In this document: positions 8,661-17,423 of the stretch, one piece after another
Layout: the number at the start of each line of letters is the position of its first letter
How positions within the stretch are numbered: position 1 is the first letter of the stretch
From: an uncultured Pelagibacteraceae bacterium
GTDB taxonomy: Bacteria > Pseudomonadota > Alphaproteobacteria > Pelagibacterales > Pelagibacteraceae
Direction of reading: 5' to 3'
NCBI GenBank assembly: GCA_902523615.1
Contig: CABYZW010000006.1
Span: 1-54,623 of the forward strand
Length of the DNA stretch: 54,623 bases
Notes under the pieces: model-generated
What the model saw: the letters and a program-made list of their open reading frames with translations, nothing else
Databases searched by the model: none
Told to the model about the DNA's origin: nothing
Translations under genes and position numbers: made by a program

Positions 8661-10273
8661 TTATGATTTTTTGATGCCTTGATAAAAGATGAGAATAAAG
8701 GATGTGGGGCTAAAGGTCTAGATTTAAATTCTGGGTGGAACTGAACTCCAATAAACCATGGGTGATTTTTTAACTCAATTATTTCAGGTAAATTACCATC
8801 AGGAGATAAACCTGAAAAATTCATGCCATTTTTTTCAAATTTTTCTCTGTAAGCTATGTTCACTTCATACCTATGACGATGTCTTTCTTTAATTAAATTT
8901 TTTCCATAAATTTTTTGAATCATTGAGTTTTTCGCCAATTTTGCATCATAAGAACCAAGTCTCATTGTGCCACCTAAGTTTTTATCTGTACCTTTAATTT
9001 TTCTACCGTCTTTATTCCACTCATTCATCAAACCTATAATAGCTAAACCTTTTTTATCAAATTCACTCGAGGTAGCTTTCTTTAAATTTAATTTGTTTCT
9101 AGCAAATTCAATTATTGCCATTTGCATACCATAACAAATTCCAAGAAATGGAATCTTATTTATTCTAGCGTACTTTATTGCTGCTATTTTTCCATCAGTA
9201 CCTCTTTTACCAAACCCTCCAGGTATCAAAATTCCTGAGATATTTTTTAATTTAGATTTTATTTCTGAAACTTTTAATTTTTCAGAGTCAATTCTAACAA
9301 GATTTATCTTAATATTGTTATCTATGCCACCATGAGTAAGTGCCTCATCTAAAGATTTATAAGCATCTTTCAATTCAACATATTTACCAATTATAGCAAT
9401 ATTAACATGCTTTTTTGTGTGCAAAATTATTTTAGTAATTTTTTTCCATGGAGTTAAATTTACTGGTTTTTTTGATTTTAATTTAAAATAATTTAAAACT
9501 TGAATATCTAATTTTTCTTTAAAGAAACTAATTGGAGCTTCATAAATAGTTTTTACATCAACAGTTTCAATTACATTTTTTATATTCACATTACAAAATA
9601 ATGAGATTTTTTTTCTGTGCTCTAAAGGTATTGATCTTTCTGATCTACAAATAATAATATCAGGTTGAATACCAATACTTCTTAGTTCTTTTACAGAGTG
9701 TTGTGTTGGTTTAGTTTTAATTTCATCGGATGCTTTCAAATATGGAACTAAAGTAAGATGGACAAATAACGCATTTTTTTTTCCAATATCATTTGCAAAC
9801 TGTCTAATCGCTTCAACAAAAGGAAGACTTTCAATATCTCCAACTATTCCACCTATTTCACAAATAACAAAATCTTCTTTTGATGATTCTTTCTTTATAA
9901 ATTCTTTTATACGATCTGTAATATGCGGTATTACTTGAACAGTTTTACCAAGATATTCACCTTTGCGCTCTTTTTTTAAAACGTCGTTATAGATTCTACC
10001 TGTAGTAATATTGTCTGATTTTTTTGCAGATACACCAGAAAATCTTTCGTAATGCCCAAGGTCTAAATCTGTTTCAGCCCCATCATCAGTTACGAATACT
10101 TCTCCATGTTGAAACGGACTCATTGTACCTGGATCAACATTCAAATAAGGATCTAATTTTCTTAATCTTACTTTATAACCTCTAGATTGAAGAAGATAAG
10201 CTAAAGATGCTGAAGATAATCCTTTACCTAGTGATGAAACCACGCCGCCTGTGACAAAAATATATCGCGCCAT
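8657..10273 (-). CDS. pyrG: CTP synthase
   Basis: Makes CTP from UTP using glutamine-derived ammonia. The synthetase domain (about residues 1-270) starts with RYIFVTGGVVSSLGKG, including the P-loop-like segment, and carries KLDPYLNVDPGTMSPFQHGE and CEIGGIVGDIES. The glutamine amidotransferase domain (about 290-538) has the nucleophile Cys in FLGICYGMQ and the His/Glu pair in GVQFHPEFKSRP. The length of 538 is normal. The 40 bp between it and secG is among the larger gaps in this gene run. Confidence 0.97.
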   Translation of the reverse strand: MARYIFVTGGVVSSLGKGLSSASLAYLLQSRGYKVRLRKLDPYLNVDPGTMSPFQHGEVFVTDDGAETDLDLGHYERFSGVSAKKSDNITTGRIYNDVLKKERKGEYLGKTVQVIPHITDRIKEFIKKESSKEDFVICEIGGIVGDIESLPFVEAIRQFANDIGKKNALFVHLTLVPYLKASDEIKTKPTQHSVKELRSIGIQPDIIICRSERSIPLEHRKKISLFCNVNIKNVIETVDVKTIYEAPISFFKEKLDIQVLNYFKLKSKKPVNLTPWKKITKIILHTKKHVNIAIIGKYVELKDAYKSLDEALTHGGIDNNIKINLVRIDSEKLKVSEIKSKLKNISGILIPGGFGKRGTDGKIAAIKYARINKIPFLGICYGMQMAIIEFARNKLNLKKATSSEFDKKGLAIIGLMNEWNKDGRKIKGTDKNLGGTMRLGSYDAKLAKNSMIQKIYGKNLIKERHRHRYEVNIAYREKFEKNGMNFSGLSPDGNLPEIIELKNHPWFIGVQFHPEFKSRPLAPHPLFSSFIKASKNHK

Positions 10274-10313
10274 GGAATTATCTTATAGCGAATAAAAAAG
10301 TAAATGAAAAGTG

Positions 10314-10616
10314 TTAATTATTATTTTCTGGTATTGATGGTGTATCCTCGGTTTTTTCCTCAATTGTATCTAAAACTGAGGAAGTTGGGGCCAAGTCACC
10401 TCTTGATACAATAGTTAATCCTAAGCTGCAGATAATAAATAAAATTGCAACAACAGCAGTTGTTTTGGTCATTAAATTACCTGCCGTTCTTGAAAACATA
10501 AAATTTTCTTGAGAAACTCCTATTCCTAAAGCTCCACCTTCTGATTTTTGCATTAAGACTAATAACACAAGTATTAATGCTAATATAATATTTAATACTA
10601 ATAATATATTTTCCAT
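10314..10616 (-). CDS. secG: Preprotein translocase subunit SecG
   Basis: Small membrane subunit of the SecYEG channel. Two membrane segments are visible (about residues 3-21 and 52-70) separated by the conserved cytoplasmic loop VLMQKSEGGALGIG followed by FSRTAGNLMTKTTA. An acidic, low-complexity C-terminal tail (TIEEKTEDTPSIPENNN) ends the 100-residue protein. The order tpiA-secG-pyrG is conserved in alphaproteobacteria. The 6 bp gap to tpiA suggests co-transcription. Confidence 0.93.
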   Translation of the reverse strand: MENILLVLNIILALILVLLVLMQKSEGGALGIGVSQENFMFSRTAGNLMTKTTAVVAILFIICSLGLTIVSRGDLAPTSSVLDTIEEKTEDTPSIPENNN

Positions 10617-10622
10617 GATTGA

Positions 10623-11360
10623 TTAACTATATCTTTTTTTAATTATATCAATAAATTTTTTTGAATTTTGAGATGCGCTACCAATTAAATAACCATCTAA
10701 GTTATTTATTGTTTTTAAATAATCGATATTTTTAGGATTTACTGATCCTCCATAAAGAACTTTAATTTTTCTTATTTTTTTTTTAATAAAATTTATAGTT
10801 TCATATAGATCACTTGCATTTGGAATCAGACCTGTTCCTATCGACCAAACAGGCTCATAAGCAATAATTATTTTGTTTTTTGATTTAATTTTACTTAAAC
10901 CTAATCTAAGTTGTCTATTCAAAACTTTTTTTGTAATTTTTTTTCTTTTTTCATTAAGTGTCTCACCTATACAAAATATTACTTTAAGCCCAGATCTTGA
11001 CGCACTTTTAATTTTTTGATTAATAAGCTTGTCATTTTCACCTCTTTGTCGATTTTCTGAATGTCCAATTATAACATATTTAGCACCTATATTTTTTAAC
11101 ATTTTGGAATTTACTGAGCCCGTAAAGGCTCCATAAGAATCTTGTTCATGACAATTTTGTGCTCCAATGTCGATTTTAGTTTTTTTAAATATTTCGGCCA
11201 TAGGGCCTAATAAAGTTGTTGGTGGGCAATATACTATTTTTAAAAATTTATTTTTTTTAAAGATTTTAAAAAATTTGATTACTTTATTTAACGAATTTAA
11301 TGAATTTAAACTGCCAAACATTTTCCAATTAGCGATAAAATACATATATTTATTTGTCAT
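10623..11360 (-). CDS. tpiA: Triosephosphate isomerase
   Basis: TIM-barrel glycolytic enzyme interconverting dihydroxyacetone phosphate and glyceraldehyde 3-phosphate. Substrate-binding N11/K13 (IANWKM), catalytic His100 (IIGHSENRQ) and catalytic Glu169 (AYEPVWSIGTG) are all present, as is the phosphate-binding LYGGSVNPKN. The length of 245 is typical. It is the first gene of the leftward run and is divergent from the ppiD-like gene with 56 bp between starts. That gap must hold promoters for both directions. Confidence 0.96.
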   Translation of the reverse strand: MTNKYMYFIANWKMFGSLNSLNSLNKVIKFFKIFKKNKFLKIVYCPPTTLLGPMAEIFKKTKIDIGAQNCHEQDSYGAFTGSVNSKMLKNIGAKYVIIGHSENRQRGENDKLINQKIKSASRSGLKVIFCIGETLNEKRKKITKKVLNRQLRLGLSKIKSKNKIIIAYEPVWSIGTGLIPNASDLYETINFIKKKIRKIKVLYGGSVNPKNIDYLKTINNLDGYLIGSASQNSKKFIDIIKKRYS

Positions 11361-11416
11361 CTGCTATATTTTAATCTATAGCTTTGCTTTTTATAGATCA
11401 ATAAATTTATAGAGTA

Positions 11417-12829
11417 ATGATAGGAAGTTTTAGAAATTTTGCCAAAACTAAATTAGCAGGGCTTTTAGTTTTTATAATGATTATCCCATTTGTATTTTGG
11501 GGTATGGGCAGTATGTTTAGTACTGGTAATACAAACAATATTGTAAAAATAAATGATACAAATATTTCAACCGAGGACTTTATAACGTACATTAATAATT
11601 CAAATATACCAAATCAAACAATTAGAGAAAATATAAGTAAGAATATTATTGAAGATATGTTGTCTGCATTAGTATCGACTACTCTTCTTGATTTGGAAAT
11701 CAAAGATTTTAATATTATGGTTACAGAAAATACATTGTTAAATAAAATTAAAACAAATAAAAATTTTTTAGATGAAAATGGTAAATTTAAAAGAATAAAA
11801 TACGAAAAATTTCTTTTAGAAAAGAATCAATCTGCTCCAGTATTTGAAGCAAAATTAAAATCAAGAGAATTACAAAAAAATTTATTCGACTACGTTGGTG
11901 CAGGTACCGTCTCACCTAAATTCCTTACTAAAAAACTCTTTGAAGAAGAGAATAAGAAATTAGAGATAAATTTTTTTAATTTAAAAGATTTTTATAAAAA
12001 AAAAAATGAAATTTCAGATTTGGAAATTAAAGATTTTTTAAATGAAAATGAAGAGCAATTAAAAGTTACATATTTAGACTTTGAATATGCAATTATAAAC
12101 CCGCAAAATTTAGTAGGTGTAAACGAATTTAATCAATTATTTTTTGATAAAATAGATGAAATAGAAATTGATATTTCAAATAATAAGAATTTAAAATCAA
12201 TAACAAAAAAATATAACATCAAGCCAATAAGTGTTAAAAATTTTAGGTATTCAGAAAATAATAATGAAATTGAGAGAAAAATATTTGAATTAAAAAATAT
12301 TAAATTTGATATTTTTGAAAATGAGGATGATTATATACTTTATAAAATAAATAATTCTGAAGATCGTTCCCCTGATATGAATGATATTGAGTTAAGAACA
12401 GAAGTTTTAGAATTGATTTATCAAAAAAATAAGTATGATTACAATTTAGAACTATTAAAAAAAATCGATGCTAAAAATTTTAACTCAAAAGAGTTTAGTG
12501 AAATGGGAAATGGAAAGATTGAAAATCTAACATTAAGTTCAATTAAAGATAACAAAAAATTTGAAATTAACGCAGTAGAATTATTGTATTCACTTCCAGT
12601 TAATTCTTTTACTTTAATAAATGATGAAGAAAAAAATATATATATTGCTAATATTAAAAATGTAATAAATCAAAAATTAAATGATTTAAATTATAAAGAA
12701 TATGAAAATAAACAGAACAGTAACAATAGAAATAGTATTTTAAAATCATATGATTTACTACTGAATAAAAAATACGATGTAGTCTTAAACAACAAAACAA
12801 TTGAACGTGTTAAAAATTTCTTTAAATGA
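11417..12829 (+). CDS. PpiD-like membrane-anchored periplasmic chaperone, no parvulin domain
   Basis: The N-terminus has RNFAKTKLAGLLVFIMIIPFVFWGMGSMF, a single membrane anchor (about residues 14-32), followed by a SurA/PpiD-type chaperone domain (VKINDTNISTEDFITYIN and the LDENGKFKRIKYEKFLLE segment near 116-133). This is the PpiD architecture. The usual central parvulin PPIase domain with its ARHIL-type start is not recognisable, and the protein is about 150 residues shorter than typical alphaproteobacterial PpiD. It probably acts as a chaperone for proteins leaving the Sec channel rather than as an isomerase; this is inference. It overlaps trpE by 4 bp. The ppiD-trpE adjacency is common in alphaproteobacteria, supporting orthology. 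Confidence 0.8.
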   Translation: MIGSFRNFAKTKLAGLLVFIMIIPFVFWGMGSMFSTGNTNNIVKINDTNISTEDFITYINNSNIPNQTIRENISKNIIEDMLSALVSTTLLDLEIKDFNIMVTENTLLNKIKTNKNFLDENGKFKRIKYEKFLLEKNQSAPVFEAKLKSRELQKNLFDYVGAGTVSPKFLTKKLFEEENKKLEINFFNLKDFYKKKNEISDLEIKDFLNENEEQLKVTYLDFEYAIINPQNLVGVNEFNQLFFDKIDEIEIDISNNKNLKSITKKYNIKPISVKNFRYSENNNEIERKIFELKNIKFDIFENEDDYILYKINNSEDRSPDMNDIELRTEVLELIYQKNKYDYNLELLKKIDAKNFNSKEFSEMGNGKIENLTLSSIKDNKKFEINAVELLYSLPVNSFTLINDEEKNIYIANIKNVINQKLNDLNYKEYENKQNSNNRNSILKSYDLLLNKKYDVVLNNKTIERVKNFFK

Positions 12830-14286
12830 TAAATAATCGAAGCTTCAAAGAATTTAAGTTTCGACATAGAAGCAAACAAAACCAAATAATATTTACCTCA
12901 AAAAAAATTAAAAATGATGATGAGGTAATTAATCTAATTGATAATTTTCTGACTGAAAAAAATAGTTTCATTTTTGAGTCTGTTGAAAAAGGCAAAATCA
13001 AGGGAAGATATACAATTTTTGGAAAAAAACCTGATAAAATTTGGGAGTTCAATAATAACAATTCTTATCTAATTAAAAATGGAAAAAAAATTATATTAAA
13101 AGAAAAACCAGAAAAATTAATTGAAAAAATTATTGAAGAATTCAAATTTGAAACACCTAAAAGTCTACCAAAAATATGCTCTTTAATTTCTGGATATTTC
13201 TCTTATGACTCAATCCGATATATTGAAAAAATTCCAAATAATTGTAAAAATGATCTTCAGTTACCAGATGTGAGGCTTTTACGTCCCAGAATACTTGTAA
13301 TTCATGACAATTTAAAAAAAGAAATATTCTATATTTGTAATATTTTTAAAGATGAAAAAATTACAAATTATCATGATAAATATAATGAAATTCAATCTGA
13401 TCTCTTTAGATTGTCAATTCAATCATCAATCAAAAAAATTGATAAACAAATAAATAAGAAATCAAAAAATATTAAAGTTATGTCAAATACATCAAAAAGT
13501 AGATTTCTTTCAATGGTAAATAAAGCAAAAAAATATATTAGAGTTGGTGATATTTTTCAGGTTGTCTTAAGTCAAAGATTTGAGGCTAAACTAACAAAAA
13601 AACCTTTAGAAATTTATAAAAAACTCAGAATTACTAATCCATCACCTTTCATGTTTTTTTTTAATTTTAGTGATTTTCAAATCATTGGAGCAAGCCCAGA
13701 AATTTTAGTAAGACTTAGAGATAATAAGATTACGGTACGGCCTATTGCTGGAACAAGACCAAGAGGTAAAACAATTAAAGAGGATCGTTTTTATGAAAAA
13801 GATCTTCTTAAAGATAAAAAAGAACTTTCGGAACATCTTATGTTATTAGATTTAGGAAGAAATGATGCAGGTAAAGTCTCACAGATAAACTCTGTCAAAG
13901 TAACTGAAAGCTTTATTATTGAACGATATTCTCACGTAATGCATATAGTTTCAAACGTTGTTGGGGAATATAATAAGAAATTTTCAAAATTTAAATCACT
14001 TTTAGCTGGTTTTCCAGCAGGCACTGTTTCTGGAGCTCCTAAAATAAGAGCTATGGAAATAATTGATGAATTAGAAACTACAAAAAGAAAAGTTTATGCA
14101 GGTGGAATAGGATATTTTTCAGCAAATGGTGAATTTGATACCTGTATTGCCTTAAGGACTGCAGTCGCCAAAAAAAATAAATTTTATGTACAAGCTGGTG
14201 CAGGAATAGTTGCAGATAGTAAACCTATCAAAGAATATGAAGAAACAGTTAATAAAGCTAAAGCACTAATAAACGCATTAAAATGA
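12826..14286 (+). CDS. trpE: Anthranilate synthase component I
   Basis: Chorismate-using subunit of anthranilate synthase, the first step of tryptophan synthesis. The N-terminal FIFESVEKGKIKGRYTIFG and the NPSPFMFFF segment correspond to the tryptophan-binding elements that separate TrpE from PabB, so feedback inhibition is likely retained. Catalytic-domain motifs include RPIAGTRPRGK, DRFYEKDLLKDKKELSEHLMLLDLGRND, FPAGTVSGAPKIRAMEIIDE, GGIGYFSANGEFDTCIALRT and QAGAGIVADS. The length of 486 is normal. It starts inside the end of the ppiD-like gene, so there is no room for a classical trp leader or attenuator. Confidence 0.96.
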   Translation: MINNRSFKEFKFRHRSKQNQIIFTSKKIKNDDEVINLIDNFLTEKNSFIFESVEKGKIKGRYTIFGKKPDKIWEFNNNNSYLIKNGKKIILKEKPEKLIEKIIEEFKFETPKSLPKICSLISGYFSYDSIRYIEKIPNNCKNDLQLPDVRLLRPRILVIHDNLKKEIFYICNIFKDEKITNYHDKYNEIQSDLFRLSIQSSIKKIDKQINKKSKNIKVMSNTSKSRFLSMVNKAKKYIRVGDIFQVVLSQRFEAKLTKKPLEIYKKLRITNPSPFMFFFNFSDFQIIGASPEILVRLRDNKITVRPIAGTRPRGKTIKEDRFYEKDLLKDKKELSEHLMLLDLGRNDAGKVSQINSVKVTESFIIERYSHVMHIVSNVVGEYNKKFSKFKSLLAGFPAGTVSGAPKIRAMEIIDELETTKRKVYAGGIGYFSANGEFDTCIALRTAVAKKNKFYVQAGAGIVADSKPIKEYEETVNKAKALINALK

Positions 14287-14852
14287 AAAAGATAATTCTA
14301 ATTGATAATTACGATAGTTTTACATTTAATCTTTACCATTATTTGTCATCTTTAAATGTGAATGTAGATGTAATTAGAAATGATAAAATTTCTTCAAAAG
14401 AAATCTTAAAAAAAAAATATAATAAGATTGTAATCTCACCAGGACCAGGTAATCCTGATCAATCAGGCAATTGTCTCAAAATTGTAAAATCTTTATATAA
14501 AAAAATACCTATACTTGGAGTTTGTCTGGGTCATCAGATAATAGGACAGGTATTTGGTTCTAAAATTGTTCAGGCAAAAAAATTGATGCACGGAAAAACA
14601 AGTAAAATTATATCAAAAAAAAATGGTGTATTAAAGAATCTACCTAAAACTTTTGAAGCAACTCGTTATCACAGCTTAATTATTGATAAGAAGTCGCTAT
14701 CCAAAAATCTTGAGATTACTGCTGAAACCAAAGATGGGCTAATAATGGGGGTAAGACACAAAAAATACAATGTTCATGGAGTGCAATTTCACCCTGAGAG
14801 TATTAAAACTAAGATAGGTATTAAAATTTTAAAAAATTTTATTAGAAGTTAA
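14283..14852 (+). CDS. trpG: Anthranilate synthase component II, glutamine amidotransferase
   Basis: Class I glutamine amidotransferase that delivers ammonia to TrpE. It has IDNYDSFTFNLYHYL at the N-terminus, the oxyanion segment SPGPGNP, the nucleophile Cys in GVCLGHQIIGQ, HGKTS, RYHSL and the catalytic His/Glu in VQFHPES. The length of 189 is typical. It overlaps trpE by 4 bp. No separate pabA is visible, so it may also serve folate synthesis, as shared TrpG proteins do in some bacteria; that point is inference. Confidence 0.95.
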   Translation: MKKIILIDNYDSFTFNLYHYLSSLNVNVDVIRNDKISSKEILKKKYNKIVISPGPGNPDQSGNCLKIVKSLYKKIPILGVCLGHQIIGQVFGSKIVQAKKLMHGKTSKIISKKNGVLKNLPKTFEATRYHSLIIDKKSLSKNLEITAETKDGLIMGVRHKKYNVHGVQFHPESIKTKIGIKILKNFIRS

Positions 14853-14857
14853 GATTA

Positions 14858-15850
14858 ATGAAAAAATTCATAGAAATAATTAAGAATAAAAAAAATTTAT
14901 CTTTTGAAGAAAGTAAAGCAGCTTTTGAATTATTAATGGATGGAGAAGCTAAAGACCAAGAAATATTTGATTTTTTGACACTTTTATCTGCCAAAGGTGA
15001 AGCTTCAGATGAAATAGCAGGTGGAGTATATGTTCTTAGAAATAAGTCTAAAAGAGTAACTGTAAAAAATTGTGTTGATACCTGTGGCACTGGTGGAGAT
15101 GGAATGAATACACTTAATATATCTACAGCCTCTGCATTATTACTTGCAAGTATGGGCGTTAAGGTGGCGAAACATGGGAATAAAGCTGTATCTTCTAAGT
15201 GTGGATCAGGTGATGTATTAGAGGCTTTAAATATAAAAATTGATTTAGAACCAAATGACATAGAAACTCAAATTGATAAGAATAATTTTGGTTTTATGTT
15301 TGCACCTAATTATCATAGTGCTATGAGGTTTGTTGGGCCAACTAGGAAAAAAATTGGAAAAAGAACTATATTTAATATGATTGGACCGTTAAGTAGCCCC
15401 GCTCTAGTAAAAAGACAAGTAGTTGGTGTCTTTGATCAAAAACTATTAAAAATATTTGCTAATGCTTTAAATAATTTAGATATTAAATTTGCATGGATAG
15501 TTAATAGTGAAGATGGCTTAGATGAAATTTCTCCGTATGCTAAAACAAATGTAATTCAATTAAAAAATAATAAGATCTCTGAAATTATTATTGATCCAAA
15601 AAAATTAAATATTAATGCAGAAAAATTTAGTAATCTTGTTGGTGATGATGCTAAATTTAATGCAGATAAAGTGATTAATATATTCAAAGGTGAAGATAAC
15701 GATTTTTCAAAAGCTGTCTGCTTAAACGCTGCTGCAGGGTTAATAGTAAATGAAACTCATAAAAATTTTAACGACGCCTATAATAATGCAAGAGAACATA
15801 TTTTATCAAATAAAGTTATTAAACATTTAGAAAAAATTCAAAATGACTGA
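14858..15850 (+). CDS. trpD: Anthranilate phosphoribosyltransferase
   Basis: Transfers phosphoribose from PRPP to anthranilate. The PRPP-binding signature DTCGTGGDGMNTLNISTAS is present, followed by KHGNKAVSSKCGSGDVLEAL, the anthranilate-channel MFAPNYHSAMRFVGPTRK and the IFNMIGPLSSPA segment. The length of 330 is typical. It begins 5 bp after trpG and overlaps trpC by 8 bp (ATGACTGA). Confidence 0.96.
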   Translation: MKKFIEIIKNKKNLSFEESKAAFELLMDGEAKDQEIFDFLTLLSAKGEASDEIAGGVYVLRNKSKRVTVKNCVDTCGTGGDGMNTLNISTASALLLASMGVKVAKHGNKAVSSKCGSGDVLEALNIKIDLEPNDIETQIDKNNFGFMFAPNYHSAMRFVGPTRKKIGKRTIFNMIGPLSSPALVKRQVVGVFDQKLLKIFANALNNLDIKFAWIVNSEDGLDEISPYAKTNVIQLKNNKISEIIIDPKKLNINAEKFSNLVGDDAKFNADKVINIFKGEDNDFSKAVCLNAAAGLIVNETHKNFNDAYNNAREHILSNKVIKHLEKIQND

Positions 15851-16634
15851 AAATGTTCTTGAAAAAATAATTAATAAGAAAATCGAAAAAATAGTAAATT
15901 TAAAAAAAACTATTTCACTTGAATCATTAGATAAATTAATTAATACAAATAAAACATTTATAGATTTTAAAAAAAAAATCGAAAATAATATAAAAGAAGA
16001 TAAATATTCAGTTATTGCTGAAATTAAAAAAGCAAGTCCCTCGGCTGGTGTAATTATAAAGGATTATGATCCAGTTAATATAGCAAACATATATAACAAT
16101 AATAAAGCTACTTGTTTATCAGTTTTGACTGAAGAAGATTTTTTTTTAGGAAACCTGATACATATTAGCAAGATTAAACAAAAAGTTAATTTACCAATTT
16201 TATGTAAGGATTTTTTTGTAGATAAATTTCAAGTACCTTTGGCAAAAAGCTACGGAGCTGATGCAATATTAATTATATTAGCTGGTGTTAGTAATAAAGT
16301 TGCTGATGATTTATATAACGAAGCACTTAATTTAAACATGTCAGTAATTGTTGAAGTTCATACTGTTGAAGAAGCAAAGAGTGCCTTAAGATTTAAAGAT
16401 GCTTTAATTGGAATAAATAATAGAAATTTAAAAACTTTGAAAACTGACATAAATACGACTTTTGACATTCATGATGTTTTAACTGATCACCCTGGTCCAT
16501 TAATTTCTGAAAGTGGAATTAAAACTAAAGATGAGCTGTTGGAACTCTCAAACAAAACCTCTATTAAAACATTTTTAATTGGTGAATCACTTTTGAAAAA
16601 TTTAGATAATAATTCTATTTTTTCAGTTCTTTAG
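15843..16634 (+). CDS. trpC: Indole-3-glycerol phosphate synthase
   Basis: TIM-barrel enzyme closing the indole ring from carboxyphenylaminodeoxyribulose phosphate. Motifs are VIAEIKKASPSAGVI (catalytic Lys), LSVLTEEDFFLG, PILCKDFFVDKFQV, VEVHTVEEA, IGINNRNLKTL and SESGI. The length of 263 is normal and it is not fused to TrpF. It ends the trpEGDC block; trpF, trpB and trpA are not in the window. An 89 bp gap with LexA operator sequences follows. Confidence 0.96.
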   Translation: MTENVLEKIINKKIEKIVNLKKTISLESLDKLINTNKTFIDFKKKIENNIKEDKYSVIAEIKKASPSAGVIIKDYDPVNIANIYNNNKATCLSVLTEEDFFLGNLIHISKIKQKVNLPILCKDFFVDKFQVPLAKSYGADAILIILAGVSNKVADDLYNEALNLNMSVIVEVHTVEEAKSALRFKDALIGINNRNLKTLKTDINTTFDIHDVLTDHPGPLISESGIKTKDELLELSNKTSIKTFLIGESLLKNLDNNSIFSVL

Positions 16635-16684
16635 CCAAATAATCCGCAATTTTATTAGCTTTTTTTACTATTGTGAATTGTAGA

Positions 16685-16721
16685 GAACTTTTATAGAACA
16701 AATTTTGTACGATATTTGTTC
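16685..16721 (+). promoter_or_regulatory. Multi-site LexA (SOS) operator upstream of lexA
   Basis: Four tetranucleotide half-sites lie exactly 11 bp apart: GAAC at 16685, GAAC at 16696, GTAC at 16707 and GTTC at 16718. They form three overlapping 15-bp boxes. GAACTTTTATAGAAC (16685-16699) is the reverse complement of a perfect alphaproteobacterial SOS box, GTTC-N7-GTTC. GTACGATATTTGTTC (16707-16721) is a one-mismatch direct box. The middle 16696-16710, read on the other strand, is GTACAAAATTTGTTC, differing from the last at only two bases. A perfect 9-bp inverted repeat, AGAACAAAT/ATTTGTTCT, spans 16695-16722. The array ends 2 bp before the lexA ATG, consistent with autoregulation. Confidence 0.85.
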
Positions 16722-16723
16722 TT

Positions 16724-17401
16724 ATGCTAACAAAAAAACAAAAAAACCTGCTTTTATTTATCAACAAGAAGTTGAGAAGCTCTGGAGTATCACCTTCTTA
16801 TGAAGAAATGAAAGAATCTCTAAATTTAAAGTCTAAATCAGGAATCCATAGATTAATTAGTGCATTAGAAGAGAGAGGATTTATTAAAAGGCTAGCTCAT
16901 AAAGCAAGAGCTTTAGAGGTAATCAAATTACCAGAGACAGCTTCAGCAAATGATATTTACAACAGTTTTTCACCTAGTGTTATTAAAGGTGGTTTAGATG
17001 AAGAAAAACCTATGTCTGATGATGTAGAGGTGCCTGTTTTAGGAAAAATAGCTGCAGGAACTCCTATAGAGGCTATTCAAAATGAAGTTTCAAGAATTCC
17101 ATTACCAAGCAACTTAGAAAAAAATGGTGATTATTTTGGTTTAAAAGTCCAAGGAGACTCTATGATTGAAGCTGGAATTAACGAAGGTGATACTGTTATT
17201 ATTAAAAGAACAGATACAGCTGATAATGGAAAAATTGTTGTTGCATTGATTGATGAACATGAGGCTATGCTTAAAAGAATTAGAAAAAAAGGTAAAGTTG
17301 TAGCACTTGAAAGTGCGAATAAAAACTACGAAACTAAAATTTTTGGCCCAGATAGAGTTAAAGTACAGGGCGTATTAGTATCTTTATATAGAAACTTCTA
17401 G
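16724..17401 (+). CDS. lexA: LexA repressor
   Basis: SOS repressor and self-cleaving serine protease. The N-terminal winged helix-turn-helix (about residues 1-65) includes GVSPSYEEMKESLNLKSKSGIHRLI, with the recognition-helix region near 36-48. The linker is longer than in E. coli LexA, as in other alphaproteobacteria (225 residues in total). The cleavage site is Ala111-Gly112 in KIAAGTPIEA; the catalytic Ser146 is in VQGDSMIEAG and Lys184 in AMLKRIR. The ATG at 16724 directly follows an SOS operator array, so the operator overlaps the likely ribosome-binding region. gltX follows after 22 bp and may be co-transcribed. Confidence 0.96.
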   Translation: MLTKKQKNLLLFINKKLRSSGVSPSYEEMKESLNLKSKSGIHRLISALEERGFIKRLAHKARALEVIKLPETASANDIYNSFSPSVIKGGLDEEKPMSDDVEVPVLGKIAAGTPIEAIQNEVSRIPLPSNLEKNGDYFGLKVQGDSMIEAGINEGDTVIIKRTDTADNGKIVVALIDEHEAMLKRIRKKGKVVALESANKNYETKIFGPDRVKVQGVLVSLYRNF

Positions 17402-17423
17402 TAAAATAGTCTAAACATTTTCA

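Noticed and set aside
11361..11416. Defined divergent promoter pair between tpiA and the ppiD-like gene
   Set aside because: The 56 bp are AT-rich throughout and many -10-like hexamers fit; no specific assignment can be defended.
12700..12826. Possible trp leader or attenuator before trpE
   Set aside because: trpE begins inside the upstream gene; I see no Trp-codon leader peptide or competing hairpins.
14842..15261. Open frame of 139 codons antisense to trpD
   Set aside because: It lies wholly opposite the strongly conserved N-terminal half of TrpD, has no family resemblance and is explained by codon composition.
16635..16684. Rho-independent terminator after trpC
   Set aside because: A T-rich run follows near 16660, but no GC-rich stem precedes it; only weak AT pairing is possible.
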